From Nansenia antarctica (Eukaryota; Chordata; Actinopteri; Argentiniformes; Microstomatidae): DNA of 64,000 nucleotides. The notes beneath the pieces are model-generated. The model made no database searches and was not told where the DNA came from. It worked only from the letters and a program-made list of their open reading frames with translations. A program made the position numbers and the translations under genes. The stretch covers positions 25,367,347 through 25,431,346 of the forward strand of contig OZ022345.1 of the NCBI GenBank assembly GCA_963989245.1, written 5' to 3'. Positions within the stretch are counted from its first letter, which is position 1. The number at the start of each line of letters is the position of its first letter. This document shows, one piece after another, positions 27,514-38,950 of this stretch.

Positions 27514-27948
27514 TGATGAATATAAAATGTTAATTTCTCCATGCTCTATGTATTTATTTATGAAAGTTGTGTTGTTTTGTATTCTGTTGAAAGGGGAAAT
27601 TGTGATAAATAATTGACTCAATCACTATCTAATATTATTCCCACACTGTGGGCAGATTGCTCTATTATTGTGAGTCATGAGGTTGAAATGTTCCCTTATG
27701 AAATAAATGCATCAATGACATCACTGGCACCATTTTATACCAAAGTGAGTGACAGCAGCTGGTGAAAGGTGGACCAAGTCGATACGGTCATCTTTCCTTT
27801 TTTTTTAATACAGATTATGAAAGTGTAGATTGTCAGCTCTCAAATGATGATGTCATACACTGAAACCAGTTGAAAATAGTTGAAGATTTATTGTTTATGT
27901 GAATGTTGGTACACCTCGATTCAACTAGCAGAGAAAATCTGAACAAGA
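27514..27948. repeat. 434-bp direct repeat, copy 2
   Basis: This is the second copy of 26175-26608, offset 1,339 bp and about 99% identical by eye, implying a recent local duplication. Confidence 0.9.
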
Positions 27949-28730
27949 CATGTATCACCATGACAACACTCACCCGAGTACAAAGCTCAGAATGTGTTAC
28001 AGCAGACGAGTGTTGTGAATCACGTCATGAAAACAAGCTTAGTTCGCTGACAAATTATAAGTATTTAAGGATCCTAAAACTGTTGATTGTTATATTGAGG
28101 GGGCTCTAAAACATTTAAACTTTCAGAATAATAAAAAAATAAAAACACATATAAAAAACAACAACAACAAAATCTGCATTGTTGTCAATGTCAATCCGTA
28201 CACACAGGCTAGAGGCCAATCTAACAAATGTGGGGGGAGGAATAGTGTTGGAGTACGTCCAGGCGTATGTCCAGAAAATAAGCTGATCTAATAGAAAACT
28301 GAGAAGTGATAGGATGTATATCTTAATGTGATATGATGTACAACATCTCAGTCTTCCAGCTGAAACGTTAGGAGGATTTATTGCAAACTTAACAACATAC
28401 CAGTATTCAGTCACACTCGGCTTCTAAACACCAAGGCCACATCTGGGTGGAAGGGGCGGTGACCACATGACGCAGGAGGGGACAAGGACATCTCAACTCC
28501 TACGACCTCGATTCCTCTTTCACTCTCCAGGAGGGAGAGGAAGGGAGGAGAGGAGAGGAAGGGAGGGTAGGAGGAGAGGACAGGCGGAATTGAGAGAAAA
28601 TAATCTAGAAAAGGCACATGTCATGACACAACCTTCTCCCTGATACGATCAACAAGTAAATATCCATACAGTAGATGATGGTGCAGCCAGCAGACCCCCC
28701 CCCCCCTTCTTCTTTAGGGCTCCTGCCTCC
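27949..28730. other. 3' flank of the zinc-finger gene
   Basis: No second gene was recognised. It contains a poly-C run just after the zinc-finger stop (28695-28706) and purine-rich sequence at 28525-28580, and is presumably 3' UTR and downstream sequence of the minus-strand zinc-finger gene. Confidence 0.5.
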
Positions 28731-29338
28731 TTAAACCTTCTCTCCTGTGTGTATTCTCTGGTGTTTCTTTAGGTTTCCTGCCTCACTGAAACCCTTCCCA
28801 CACTGGGAGCAGTAGAATGGCTTCTCTCCTGTGTGTGTTCTCTGGTGACTCTTTAGGTGTCCTGCCTGACTGAAACCCTTCCCACACTGGGAGCAGTAGA
28901 ATGGCTTCTCTCCTGTGTGTATTCTCTGATGTCTCTTTAGGACACCTGCCTCACTGAAACTCTGCCCACACTGGGAGCAGCAGAATGGCTTCTCTCCTGT
29001 GTGTATTCTCTGGTGTGTCTTTAGGTTTCCTGCCACACTGAAACTCTTCCCACACTGGGAGCAGCAGAATGGCTTCTCTCCTGTGTGTATTCTCTGATGG
29101 CTCTTTAGTCTGCTCATATAACCAAATCTCTTTCCACACTGAAGACAAGAGTGAGTCTTCTGTCCTCCTTGAGTCTGTGGTTGTGATTTAAGGTGAGTTG
29201 GACAAATGAAACTCTCACTGCAATCTAAACAGTGGTGATTCTTCTGTCTTGAGCTCCTCCTCCTCCGTCTGTGTTGTTTATGGCTTCCTGATGCGGTGGA
29301 GCTGGGCTCCATGTCTGAGTCTGGGTTGGAGCTCTCTC
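28731..29338 (-). CDS. C2H2 zinc-finger protein, last exon
   Basis: This is the DNA-binding exon of a minus-strand gene likely acting as a nuclear DNA-binding regulator; its target is unknown. A splice acceptor (TTCTTACAG before GAGAGAGCTC) starts the exon at 29338 and the stop is TAA at 28731-28733. Counting from the internal Met at 29312 it has 193 residues. There is a basic stretch (RRRRR at 15-19), a degenerate finger that keeps Cys28 and Cys31 but lacks a proper His pair, then five intact C2H2 fingers (Cys56-His76, Cys84-His104, Cys112-His132, Cys140-His160, Cys168-His188) joined by TGEKP linkers. The protein stops three residues into the last linker, which suggests loss of further fingers. 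The exon needs one base from the previous exon, which both acidic exons upstream supply. The final protein depends on which of those exons is used. Confidence 0.85.
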
Positions 29339-29710
29339 CTGTAAGAATAGGAACATATACAGGATTAGAAACAACATGAGAACAAGTGCTGCTTCCATAG
29401 ACTCAGAAGTGCCAGAAGTAACACCACATCTCTGGAGTGTTTCTAAAATAATTTATTGCAGCTTATATATTTAGCTTTGGGTATCTGATTAATGGATTAA
29501 CTGAATCTGTCATAGCTAGGTAGAGTTTGATGGCCAATATGGCAGAACCAGGGAGAAACAAATGAAATCTTTGAGAAAGAAGATACAAGAACACAGTGTC
29601 TCACAGAGCCACAAGCTAGCAGAAGAAATAGTAGAAAAACAAACAAAACAAAAAACAGGGTGAAAACACTTTGGAGTCAAACTTTCTGAAAACACAAGAG
29701 GAGTGTCTAG
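29339..29710. other. Intron start of the zinc-finger gene
   Basis: Intronic sequence upstream of the last exon. No coding or repeat signal was recognised before the hAT relic at about 29711. Confidence 0.5.
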
Positions 29711-29746
29711 CCTCCACTAAGAATGTCTTCAATATAGCATATTATA

Positions 29747-30014
29747 TTGCCAAACATAATAGACCATACACAGATCACCATGCAGAAAGCCCTTCTTAAA
29801 CTCAGACATGCAATTGATACCATTCCTGTGAGTAGTGCAGATTGGGAAAGAGGTTTTTCAGAAATGAATAATGTTGTCACACCTTTGCGCACACAACTGA
29901 GAATTGAAAACACCTCAGCTCTTATCTTTATTTAACTAGTTGGACCTCCTCTTGAGTGTTGGAACCCCATGAAATATGTAAAGAAGTGGGTGCCTACTAG
30001 AAGATCTGCTAGTC
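29747..30014 (+). pseudogene. hAT transposase C-terminal relic
   Basis: The frame from 29747 to 29935 encodes ALLKLRHAIDTIPVSS then a Glu-Arg-Gly-Phe-Ser-Glu-Met-Asn motif and a TPLRTQLRIENTSALIFI segment. This resembles the hAT C-terminal dimerisation domain (usual core CERGFS.MN; here Cys is Trp). The homology continues to about 30014 in another frame (VGPPLECWNPMKYVKKW), so there is a frameshift near 29935. No start, catalytic region or ends were seen. It lies in the long last intron of the minus-strand zinc-finger gene, next to a separate complete hAT insertion. Confidence 0.65.
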
Positions 30015-30564
30015 GTAAACTTGTTTATATTTGTGTGTGTGTAGATGGGCAAATCCAGGGTTCGAGTTATGTGGGAGCCAATGGGAGCTGAGCTCCCATA
30101 GAGATGGTCTGAGCTCCCTTGAAGGCAGTAAAATCAAAAATCTGTCGGGGTCGCTAATAATACATTACCACAACTATTATTTGATCAAAATGTCAATGTA
30201 ATGAATATTATTTAATTTATATTATAAATATTGTAAAATAAACACGTTTTCCAAAAGAACTACGCGCACCATTAATCTCCTGTGAATGACAGTATGCCTT
30301 TGACTGCCTGCACTTCACCACCAAGACACCATGGGGCGCAGTAGAATATTGAGCAACAGCAAAAGGTTGATTAATCAGCTGTGCGGTAAACCGTTGGAAC
30401 ACACAGTGCACAGCTGATTAATCAATTAAACCAATAGAGTGAGACAGGATATGTTCATGCAAGGTGCCTTTCAGGAAGTAGTGGAGATCGTGCACCTAGC
30501 CTATTATTGAGAAGCAAACATTCATTCATTAGCTATACAGGAGTATATACATACAGTAGCTACC

Positions 30565-30801
30565 ATGCCGCCCAAAAAAAGGCCACTGCTGCCGACCGGG
30601 TCATCAAGCCTAGAACATTTCGGGTTTTTATCAAAGAAACCTGCTATGACACCTAACGTTAGCCCTGCTGACAAATTTGACCCTCTCCCGTTCATCCAAT
30701 CTTGGATAAAGAAAGGACATCGGACGTCAGCATCATGGGTTCCAGGACCGCGACCGCAGCCTACTGAAAACAGACCACTTTGGTCTATCTTGTCTCCGTA
30801 A
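30565..30801 (+). pseudogene. N-terminal exon-like piece of hAT transposase
   Basis: 78 codons start MPPKKRPLLPTGSSSLEHFG and run to TAA. A basic N-terminus followed by a hydrophobic FGFLSKK motif resembles the first exon of hAT-derived proteins, and AAAGGTAAGG at the end looks like a splice donor. The remainder of the transposase is absent from the element. The assignment is by position and style; no domain is complete. Confidence 0.4.
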
Positions 30802-30999
30802 AGGTAAGGTGGCTTTTACTTTTTACTAACCTAGTGTACATATTTTTCGCTCCTTCTGTATAGCAAAAATAACACAATTATTGGCCGAGATACATGTGTG
30901 ACTATCGCTTTTACAGCTGTTGTTTCATGTGGGGCTGTTGATGTGGTGAAATGAGTAGCCTGCAGCTGTGGCGTCAGGATATGTTGGTATTTGAGGATG

Positions 31000-31088
31000 A
31001 GGATGATGTTTCGGTACCGGTACCGTTTTTAAAGTATCGATTTGTCACCGGTATCGAATAAAACCCAAACTGTACCCAACCCTAACTA
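31000..31088 (+). mobile_element. Fragment of a second hAT family nested in the first
   Basis: AAAGTATCGATTT, CACCGGTATCGAATAAAAC and a CCCAACCCTA end match the right end of the element at 36875-38004, with several changes. The left end is missing here. Confidence 0.65.
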
Positions 31089-31595
31089 TATGTTTACATG
31101 CCAACTAATTAGCTAATTCATTTCTGTCATTTGGAGCTGAGGGGAGCAACAGAGAGACGGACAACAGGACAGCAACAGAGAGACAGACAACAGGACAGTA
31201 ACAGAGAGACAACGGGAGAGGAGAGCAATAGAGACAGAACTGAATGCACTGAACCTTTTTTTATTCTTTGCATTATTAACACTGTTGTGTTATTGTGTTA
31301 TTAAAGTGTTTAAGTGTTTTATGGTAAAGCATTATGAGTGGTGTGTGTGTGCAGGGTGCTCGTGAGTTGTATATTTTGGGGAGGGGGGAGGCTTGTGTAT
31401 GGGGGCGGGGGGTCCTCACACAAAGGAGTAGCCTAGGGCCACTGACCACCTTAATCCGCTACTGCCTATAGCTAATTAAAACTTGTAAGTCCCATCGCTG
31501 TGTGGGCATGATTCGCGCGTGCATGAGAACATTTCGCACTGTTATTTTGGAGACCCCCACAGAGTTCAGCTTATAACTCGAACCCTGGGCAAATC

Positions 31596-32200
31596 TATAT
31601 GTATATATGCATGCAGACATGTTTGAGAGGGAGGGGTGGGTGGAGGGGTATCAATCTTCTACAGTTTGTATGTCTTGTCTTCTGGTGCCGCCTCCGTCAT
31701 ATTTCTAGCCGCCTCCAGCTCTCGACAAACTGACGGGTCGTATTTTCTACAAGCGTTGCACTCGGTGGATTTCTGTCATTTCTAACTGCAATTGCTGCAC
31801 TGCGCCGAAGTGGTGGCGGGGGCGCTGTTTCGCAAATAAGTTAGCTTTCGTTTCTGCTAGCAAAATAGCTGATAGTATGTTGACTGCTCAAGGAGAATAC
31901 ATATTTGAAAGTACAGAATGCCTGAGAGCCTTATATTGCATTATATTTTGATTGGTCATCTGGTGCCTGAATATTGTGTTTTCCTTTACATAAATAATTC
32001 CACCATAAATTGATACAGAAAGGGCACAAATTGGTGCATATTAATTCACCAGAAAGCAAGAAATTAAGTGTTTGATGTTAAGTGCTTCATGGGTCCCCCC
32101 CGATGTCAAACACCACTGGTACCACCTCCGCCTCATTTTGAGCCAGGAAAAACCCTGATGGCCATGTTGGCATTCAAGTTGGCTAAACATAGTGTGTCTG
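31596..32200. mobile_element. Decayed hAT-like end and unassigned sequence
   Basis: The sequence ending GAGCCAGGAAAAACCCTG at about 32157 recurs as GACCCAGGAAAAACCCTG near 47302 and looks like a hAT terminus in reverse orientation. The opposite end was not found. The rest is unrecognised. Confidence 0.4.
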
Positions 32201-32501
32201 GGGCTGTTTGACAGAGGCAGTTACAGTAGTAGTAGTAGTAGTAGCAGTTCGCCGAATTAAAGGTGTCTGTGTTTAATTGCGGGCCCACAGACAGCCCCCA
32301 TACATCAGCTGATCATTTAAAGGGGTGGCCGTCTGAGTAATGTGCATGTCATACGCTGCTTTGTTTTATAAGAGCAGCAGCTATTACCCAGAGTGCTTTA
32401 TATAGACACTGTTAAACAGAGAGACAATACAGCCATTATTTTGAGGAAAATTAAGTGATACATTAATCGAACAGTAAAAAAATATATTGTTAGTCGTTAG
32501 A

Positions 32502-33328
32502 GTAACCTGCGGGATGACCTGACCTGGAAGGACAACACAAAAGGCACCATCAAGAGGGCACAACAGCGGCTATACACCCTGAGATGCCTCAGGAAGGAAC
32601 ACAGCAAGCAGGAGATACTGGTGACCTTTTACCGCTGCGCAGTGGAGCGCATCCTCACCTACGGCATCTGCAACTGGTTCTCCAGCTGCACAACAGCGGA
32701 GAGAAATGCGCTACAGAGAGTCGTGAGAACAGCACAGAAGATCACCGGCGCCCCCCTCCCCTCTCTGGAAGAGCTGTACAACACACGCTGTCTCAGGAAG
32801 GCCTCCAAGATCTCCAGGGACCCGACCCACCCTGGGTACGTACACTTTACCAGGCTGCCCTCGAAAAGGTGGTTCAGGACCCTGGCCGCTAAGACTAACA
32901 GACTGAAGAACAGCTTCTACCACAGGGCCGTCCAGGCCCTGAACACAGCAAAGACCTAAGTTCTGGGCCCTGGACAGTCTGGACGGATTGTATGGCAGCT
33001 GCTGGACTGAAAAAATCAGGTGTAGTGCGGAGGCACAAACATGTACATTTCAAGCCTGCAAACTGTGACACTTTAAATAACGTGAAACAATACTATTGTG
33101 CAATATGACAACCCTAGTCGTCTATCTGTACAGTATAGTACAGTGGATTGTGTACATAGCCTTTATTTATGTAAACCAGCTCCTTCCCTTCTTGTGATTT
33201 TTTTTTAACGTTTTTTTTTTTCTTCCCTTTCCTAACACCAGGGGAGCCACCCCTCCTAAATTTCGTTGTTTGGTACCTGTACTGTAGCAATGACAATAAA
33301 GTCCATTCATTCATTCATTCATTCATAA
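32502..33328 (+). mobile_element. 5'-truncated LINE 3' end with (ATTC)n tail
   Basis: The C-terminal part of a LINE open frame is followed by a 3' UTR that ends in GACAATAAAGTCC and repeated ATTC units. Two further copies of this 3' end occur at about 33863-34156 and 50269-50946. 5' truncation and a short tandem tail are the usual outcome of LINE insertion. Confidence 0.8.
32504..32959 (+). pseudogene. LINE reverse-transcriptase C-terminal fragment
   Basis: The open frame ends TAA at 32957-32959. It encodes a piece ending in an AERNALQRVVRTAQKITG segment, an LYNTRCLRKASKI segment and HPGY...LPS, which is the post-RT tail seen in fish L2/jockey-like LINEs. The catalytic YxDD region is upstream and absent, so this is a dead 5'-truncated copy. 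The copy at 50270-50524 is close in sequence. Confidence 0.75.
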
Positions 33329-33753
33329 CCGACTAATCGCAAAAATAATCGCTAGATTAATCGTTAGAAAAATAGTCGTTAGGGACAGCCCTATCAATGA
33401 CGCAAACAACTTGAGCCAATTCATTGTCACATGCTCATTAACCTAAACGAGCCACTCTCTCATGCTTGTTAAACTAAAATATGTCAGCAGTGTGTCTGGT
33501 GATATGTGTTTATAACCTTAGGACTCCAGTTCCCAGTATGCACCAGAAGTAGGGGTGTAACGGATCACCTAAGTCACGGATCGGATCGTGTCACGGTTTT
33601 TGAGTCACGGATCGGATCATTTTTCGGATCAACACAAAACATACAAATAAAAATAAAAAGCTTTTTCCTCGAATTCTGTAAAAACACCACTTTTACTGTG
33701 TAAAAACCCAACAACATTCAAGATGTCAAAACTGGTATATATATATGTGTGTG

Positions 33754-33756
<3 letters not shown>

Positions 33757-33801
<45 letters not shown>
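33757..33801. repeat. (TA)n microsatellite
   Basis: About 45 bp of alternating TA inside the hAT element. Confidence 0.95.
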
Positions 33802-33804
<3 letters not shown>

Positions 33805-33862
33805 ACATATTCTACACTCAAACATTAGGCTACATATTAAACAGAAACACACATTCAATGTG

Positions 33863-34156
33863 TGAATGTGCAATAATACTATGTGCAATATGACAACCCT
33901 CGTGCACATAAGGTTCAGAGATAGGAAATGTTAGGATATGTATAGCATAGCATAGAGTACAGCACAGTGTTTTATTTGTATAGTATAGTATAGTGGATAG
34001 TGTATATAGCCTTTATTTATGTAAACCAGCTCTTTTCCCTTCTTGTTTTTAGTATTTTTTTCCTAGCACCAGGGGAGCCCCCCCTCACAAATTTCGTTGT
34101 ATGGTACCTGTACTATATTAATGACAATAAAGACCATTCATTCATTCATTCATTCA
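33863..34156 (+). mobile_element. LINE 3' UTR fragment nested in hAT
   Basis: It matches the 3' UTR of the copy at 50641-50946 (CAATATGACAACCCT, CATAGCATAGAGTACAGCAC, GACAATAAAGACC) and ends in ATTC repeats. It has no coding part. Confidence 0.8.
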
Positions 34157-34876
34157 ACTTAAATGATGCCGTAGGAGAGCGGGAGGAGGCACCTGGTTGC
34201 AGCAGTGAATCACTGGGCTCTTTAAAGCAGACAAATAAACATGTTTTCTGCCACTTTTAACTATATAATAAAGTGAAACCTTACTTTAAACATGGTATGA
34301 AAAAATTGGCTACATTATCAGAAGTTATCAAGCTGCCTTTTTCGTGCCTCCCGTCAACACTCCCGTCAAATGTGTGGTCATGCTCGTACGACTTTCTCGT
34401 TGCACAACGCTTAAACACCGTAAGTTTTTTATCAACCACACTTCCAATGACACTGTCCGTCATTGTTATAATTGACAGAGAAGACAAAGTGTTCCCATAC
34501 ACTGAGAGCGCCGGAGAGCACACTGGGTCCGACGTCATAAAGGGACCAAGTAATTTGATTGGACAAGAGGCGTTCCATGAATGCTGATCAGATTCCAGAG
34601 CGAATTTACGAACGCAGCCTTGTTGTTCTGGATTTTTTTCCCCCATTATCAACCTATCATTGCGCTTTAGAGTAAAAGAAAGCACGCAACTGTCGCGTCT
34701 ATCTTTTCATGGCAACTCTACATTGTGATTTACAAGGGATATTAACTAATATTAAGTAATATTATTACTTGGTTACATTTTGCAATTGATCCGCGGTACA
34801 CATGCGTGCCGAACCGTGGGGGGCGATCCGTACGGATCACGGATTATCCGTGATCCGTTACACCCCTAACCAGAAG

Positions 34877-36866
34877 CATGTGCAGAAGTTGCAGATACGC
34901 AAATGTTATCTGTGTTGGAGTGCCACTTGCTTTGGAGCCAAGGCCTCTGAACAGAGCCACAAGCCATAGTGGTTGAAATCTTTCCCTATGAAATGGGACA
35001 ACCCTTCAAGACCCTGATACGTCATCAGTAGTGTCATAGAAAAGCATTGACGCTCGGTTTTACACTATTAACGGATCAAAGTCATCAAACAAAAAAGAAC
35101 AATGCTTCATTATCAGACCATGGCAGAATAGGTGATCTGTAGGCTATCATCCTGTGCTCCTACCCTGCCAGTCTGCACTGAGATAGGAAAACCATGCAAG
35201 AACTTCGCGGCTGAACTTAAGGTAAATTTCAGGCATCATCTGCCATCAAAGGGGGGAATGCAACATGAAGTATGTCAAAATGCACCAGTATCATGCACAG
35301 ATCAGCCTTAAAACATGTAACGTTAGATAGATAACATTAGACACGGAGGGCAGATTTATTTTCATGGCGTTCCGAAATTCGATGTGACAGGAACGCTGGA
35401 GAAACAGCCGCTGTTAGTCAGAACATGATATAACCCATCAATAATATTACATAATAACAACTGCTTGGATTAGATTGCGTGTTTTGGTTTAATAAGTGCC
35501 ATAGCTATAGCGTCATATGCCATCAAAGAGGAGAAATGCGACATGAAATAGGTCCTAACGCGTGACTATCATTCACAAATCAGCCTAATGTTTGATAGAT
35601 AACTTTACATCAAATCCATCACCCGCTGTCAAACGACACATGTAAGATTATTATTATTTATTTATTTTAAACAGGATTGTACATCTGAGAAATGTGAATC
35701 GCGCTCCGATGACACGGTGTATTTCTATGGGGAGGCTGTGCCTGGCGCTTCTATTGGACAGGGACGCCGGGGCGCTCATACAATCTCTGCGTTTGTTGCA
35801 GAGGAACAGGGTGACAAACGCACAGATATGAGTGCTCCATTGTCTTGCTTTTGGTAGTCTAATGGAAGTGCCCAGGTTATAGTTTAGCTATTATTGTCCT
35901 CTACTGCTGAGCACCAAAACCCTCAGATCTTAAACTTGGCTGAAGCGCGCTGGACTTTGGAACGGTGTATTTCTATGTTAAGCATAGGCACAGCACATCG
36001 GCATATATTGGTTATTTTTAGTTATATATTTTTGGTTATGCTTGTTATAAAAAAAGGTCTACAATGCATTGAATGACATTAAACTAAGATAATGAGATAA
36101 TTTTCATAATTTTTCAAATCTTTATTACCAAGTAATCACAGAGTAAAAAGTAATGACATGTGTGGTTGTCTTCCGCATTGCCTAGAGCGGAATCAGATTT
36201 CTGTAGATGATTCGCAATGCATCCTGGGAGGTAGGGTTATGGCTCAGAAATCTAACGTGGTCCCAAAAAATCTCCAAACTGAGCCGTGGATAGCCCTCCC
36301 CCTCCCCCTTAGCCCCCGATGAAAACATGAAACGGAGCAGGAGGGGTGAAACAGTCATAGGGGTGAATTGGGATCGGGCCTTACTGTGCATCACGTAGCA
36401 GAGCATGGCGAGTTTGAAAAGCTGACCGCAGAGAAGGAGAAGAAAAAGGCAGAGAAAGTGTACAGACACAACTCGGCCAGCCTAGCAAAAGGTTTGTGGA
36501 GATTTTTAAAAAGACTATTAAAACATTTAGGCCTAGGCCTCGCTTTATCGGATGCTCAATTGTCAATTGTCTCATCCACACTAATTTTCTTTTTTTTATT
36601 ATCCTATTAGTATTAGGCTATTATTTGATAGGTATTTCTCATAGATTATCTGTGATCGGTATCGGTGGCAAAAAACAGTATCGGGGCAGAAGTGACAACA
36701 TCTCTGGGGTCTGTAGAATATAATGACTGAACACAGAGTTCAAGAGAGACTTATCAATGCCACAATAGAAGAGACCAAAGAGGCACTGTCAAACTAAGTA
36801 TTGACTGTTACAGTAGTACACTATTAACACCATAGAGCACTGACTAGGAGTTGTCCAATGAATACC
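34877..36866. repeat. Dispersed-repeat-rich intron sequence
   Basis: No gene was recognised. Parts near 34975-35060 (CCCTATGAAATGGGA, CCTGATACGTCATCAGTAG) and 35990-36390 (GATGATTCGCAATGCATCC, ATTGGGATCGGGCC) match 44690-44780 and 44800-45177, so both belong to one interspersed family. Inside, a stretch near 35245-35310 recurs in diverged form at 35515-35590. The short open frames here do not look coding. Confidence 0.55.
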
Positions 36867-36874
36867 ATTTTAAC

Positions 36875-38004
36875 TAGGGTTGGGTACCGAAAACCGGTAA
36901 CTTTACCTCCGGTTCCTCGTTTCGGTTCCTCTGTCGCCCCCTGGTGTCCGAAACGGATGTTACATGCAACCGCACGTGACATCGCCTGTTAGTTCCAGTG
37001 CATGTAATCCGAGACTGAATCGCTCTCAACAAGTGCGAGGCGACGCGCATGCAAAACAGTTTTGTGATTGGTCTGAATTTAGCGGGAAATTTTGATTTCA
37101 GGAAATCCCTCTCCTTTGCGTCTCTCCATCACTTTAACAACGACATTGGCAGGGGAAAAGAATTGGAGTCGAATTTTTTTTGACAACGGATTTACATACT
37201 GGAAAAACATGCAGCTAAAATTCAGGGAACATTTGGACAATAAGAGACACAAGGAAGCTGTGGTCGCGCGGTCTAACTACAGGGCAATATGCGTGGGGCA
37301 AAAATAATCTGAAATCATCACGAACATCATCATGTCACTGTCATCAAAGGTAAAAGTTGGTTTTCTTTAACTCAGCTGATGCATTACCTTGCTGTTGATT
37401 GTTTACCGAATGCTCCATCTGACTGTCACACTGTGATTTTACTTGTGTAAACAGTTAATGAGTAACGTTAGCCCGTTTTGTGCGTGTACTCTCATGTAGG
37501 CCTACTTCATATTGATGAGCTGATAATCTTTCAGTGTGTGTGTGTGTGTATGTATGTGACTGTCAGTCACAAGTTTATATTCTACGGATGTTGTTCAGTG
37601 CTGTATGCGCGTTCCCGGTTCTGTGTGTACTCTTGTATACTTCATATTCAATGAGCAGATTATCTTTCACTGTGTGTGTGTGTGTGTGTGTCTTGGGCGT
37701 ATCTGTCAGTCACATGTATATTATACGGTAACCTATGTTCAGTGCTGTAGTTCCCCATGTTCTGCTGCAGCTGTAGCATCAGGATATGTTCGTATTTTAT
37801 CACCTTATATAAAACATCGCTGCTCGTCATTAATGGCATGCACTCGGAAAATCGCGTCAGTGACCACCCCGCAACTGATGTGAAAAATCCTGGAGGAAAC
37901 ATTTTTATTTATTTTTATCAAAAGTACCGATTTAGGTACCGGACCGTTTTTAAAGTATCGATTTGGCACCGGTATCGAATAAAACCAAACGGTACTCAAC
38001 CCTA
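36875..38004 (+). mobile_element. Complete hAT insertion, TSD ATTTTAAC
   Basis: The inverted ends TAGGGTTGGGTACCG and CGGTACTCAACCCTA bound 1,130 bp. ATTTTAAC is duplicated at 36867-36874 and 38005-38012. The insertion ends only 28 bp beyond the splice donor of the zinc-finger exon at 38040. A short TTF-like zinc-finger fragment lies at 37092-37307. A fragment of the same family lies at 31000-31088. Confidence 0.88.
37092..37307 (+). pseudogene. TTF-finger-like hAT N-terminal fragment
   Basis: The last 40 codons read as GFTYWKNMQLKFREHLDNKR and HKEAVV, resembling the end of the TTF-type zinc finger found at the N-terminus of some hAT transposases. The upstream Cys ligands are not evident and the frame stops soon after. 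It is a deletion derivative, with no activity expected. Confidence 0.45.
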
Positions 38005-38039
38005 ATTTTAACATTAGCAAATTCATCACATGAACTTAC

Positions 38040-38303
38040 CACCCAAATGTGTGTCCTCTATTTCCTCTCCTATCACATCTTTCTGCACCACTTCTCCTCC
38101 TTCCTCCTCTTCTTTCACCATCACTTCTCCCTCCTCCTCTTCCACTACCACATTCTGTTCCAGTGTTTGACTGCAGTCCTCCAGGTTCACTGCCACCATC
38201 TCTGGACCCCGCTGTGTGCTTGTCTGGGCTGGAGAACCACAGTCCGAACCCAGGGAGTCTGTGGACTTGTGTTCAGACATGGTAGCTGGGCTGTGAGGTG
38301 GAT
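38040..38303 (-). CDS. Zinc-finger gene, acidic exon 2b
   Basis: An acceptor (TACTACACAG before ATCCACC) and a donor (GGTG before GTAAGTTC) bound 264 nt, exactly 88 codons, entering and leaving in phase 1. The protein segment begins PPHSPATMSEHKSTDSLGS, contains GPEMVAVNLEDCSQTLEQN and ends in a Glu-rich stretch. Phase fits exon 1 upstream (donor after G) and the finger exon downstream. It is a paralogue of the exon at 39210-39485. If exon 1 is skipped, translation could start at the internal ATG (about 38281). Glu-rich exons like this are common in fish C2H2 genes; a specific role is not known. Confidence 0.75.
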
Positions 38304-38527
38304 CTGTGTAGTAAACAAAGAAAGAGGCACATAGTGGAGAGTTAATTTCACAAACATACAAATGACCAGAAACCTAACAGAAGATATGCACTACTATGAG
38401 ATGCTGTAGTAAAGTGTCTTCCACATTGACTGAACAGAAGAACAGAAAAGGTGGTCTGGTTTTCTAAGAAGAATGAAAAATAAAAGTATGGGGTTAGCTT
38501 ACCAAACGGGTACATACACCTTACGAT

Positions 38528-38950
38528 CAGTGCCTGGGCCAGCTCCATCTGACCCTAACCCTATCACTGCCTGGGTCAGTCTGACACTAACCCTATCACT
38601 GCCTGGGTCAGTCTGACCCTAACCCTATCACTGCCTGGGTCAGTCTGACCCTAACCCTATCACTGCCTGGGTCAGTCTGACCCTAACCCTATCACTGCCT
38701 GGGTCAGTCTGACCCTAACCCTATCACTGCCTGGGTCAGTCTGACCCTAACTCTATCACTGCCTGTGTCAGCTCCATCTGACCCTAACCCTATTACTGCC
38801 TGGGTCAGTCTGGCCCTAAAGCTATCACTGCCTGGTTCAGTCTGATCCTAACCCTATAACTGCCTGGGCCAGCTCCATCTAACCCTGACCCCATCACTGT
38901 CTGGGTCATTCTGACCCTAACACTATCACTGCCTGGCCAGCTCCATCTGA
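38528..38950. repeat. 32-bp minisatellite with telomere-like core
   Basis: About 12-13 tandem copies of a unit containing CACTGCCTGGGTCAGTCTG and ACCCTAACCCTAT, spaced 32 bp in the regular part. It sits in the intron between the two paralogous acidic exons. Confidence 0.9.

Larger units (their letters stand above)
30055..31587 (+). mobile_element. Complete hAT insertion, TSD GGCAAATC
   Basis: The terminal inverted repeats CAGGGTTCGAGTTAT and ATAACTCGAACCCTG bound 1,533 bp. The 8-bp GGCAAATC is duplicated exactly at 30047-30054 and 31588-31595. It contains one short conserved-looking frame (30565-30801), a fragment of another hAT family near 31000-31088, and no full transposase. Confidence 0.9.
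32201..33392. mobile_element. hAT-like element split by a LINE insertion
   Basis: The right end reads ATCGTTAGAAAAATAGTCGTTAGGGACAGCCCT (positions 33360-33392), a hAT-style terminus. TTAATCGAACAG and AGTCGTTAGAG before 32502 appear to be the continuation on the other side of the LINE insertion. The left terminus and target duplication were not located. Confidence 0.45.
33550..34868. mobile_element. Complete hAT insertion, TSD ACCAGAAG
   Basis: The inverted ends TAGGGGTGTAACGGATCAC and GTGATCCGTTACACCCCTA bound 1,319 bp, with ACCAGAAG duplicated at 33542-33549 and 34869-34876. Several degenerate CACGGATCGGATC repeats lie inside the left end. A (TA)n run at 33757-33801 and a LINE 3' end at 33863-34156 are nested within. 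The open frames at 34273-34685 on both strands are unrecognised. Confidence 0.9.

Noticed and set aside
26175..27948. LTR pair around a 1.3-kb element
   Set aside because: The ends are not TG...CA, there is no PBS after the first copy, and no target duplication.
34273..34685. Two overlapping open frames of over 100 codons in the hAT element at 33550
   Set aside because: Neither shows a recognisable domain, they are on opposite strands of the same DNA, and they lie inside a non-autonomous transposon.
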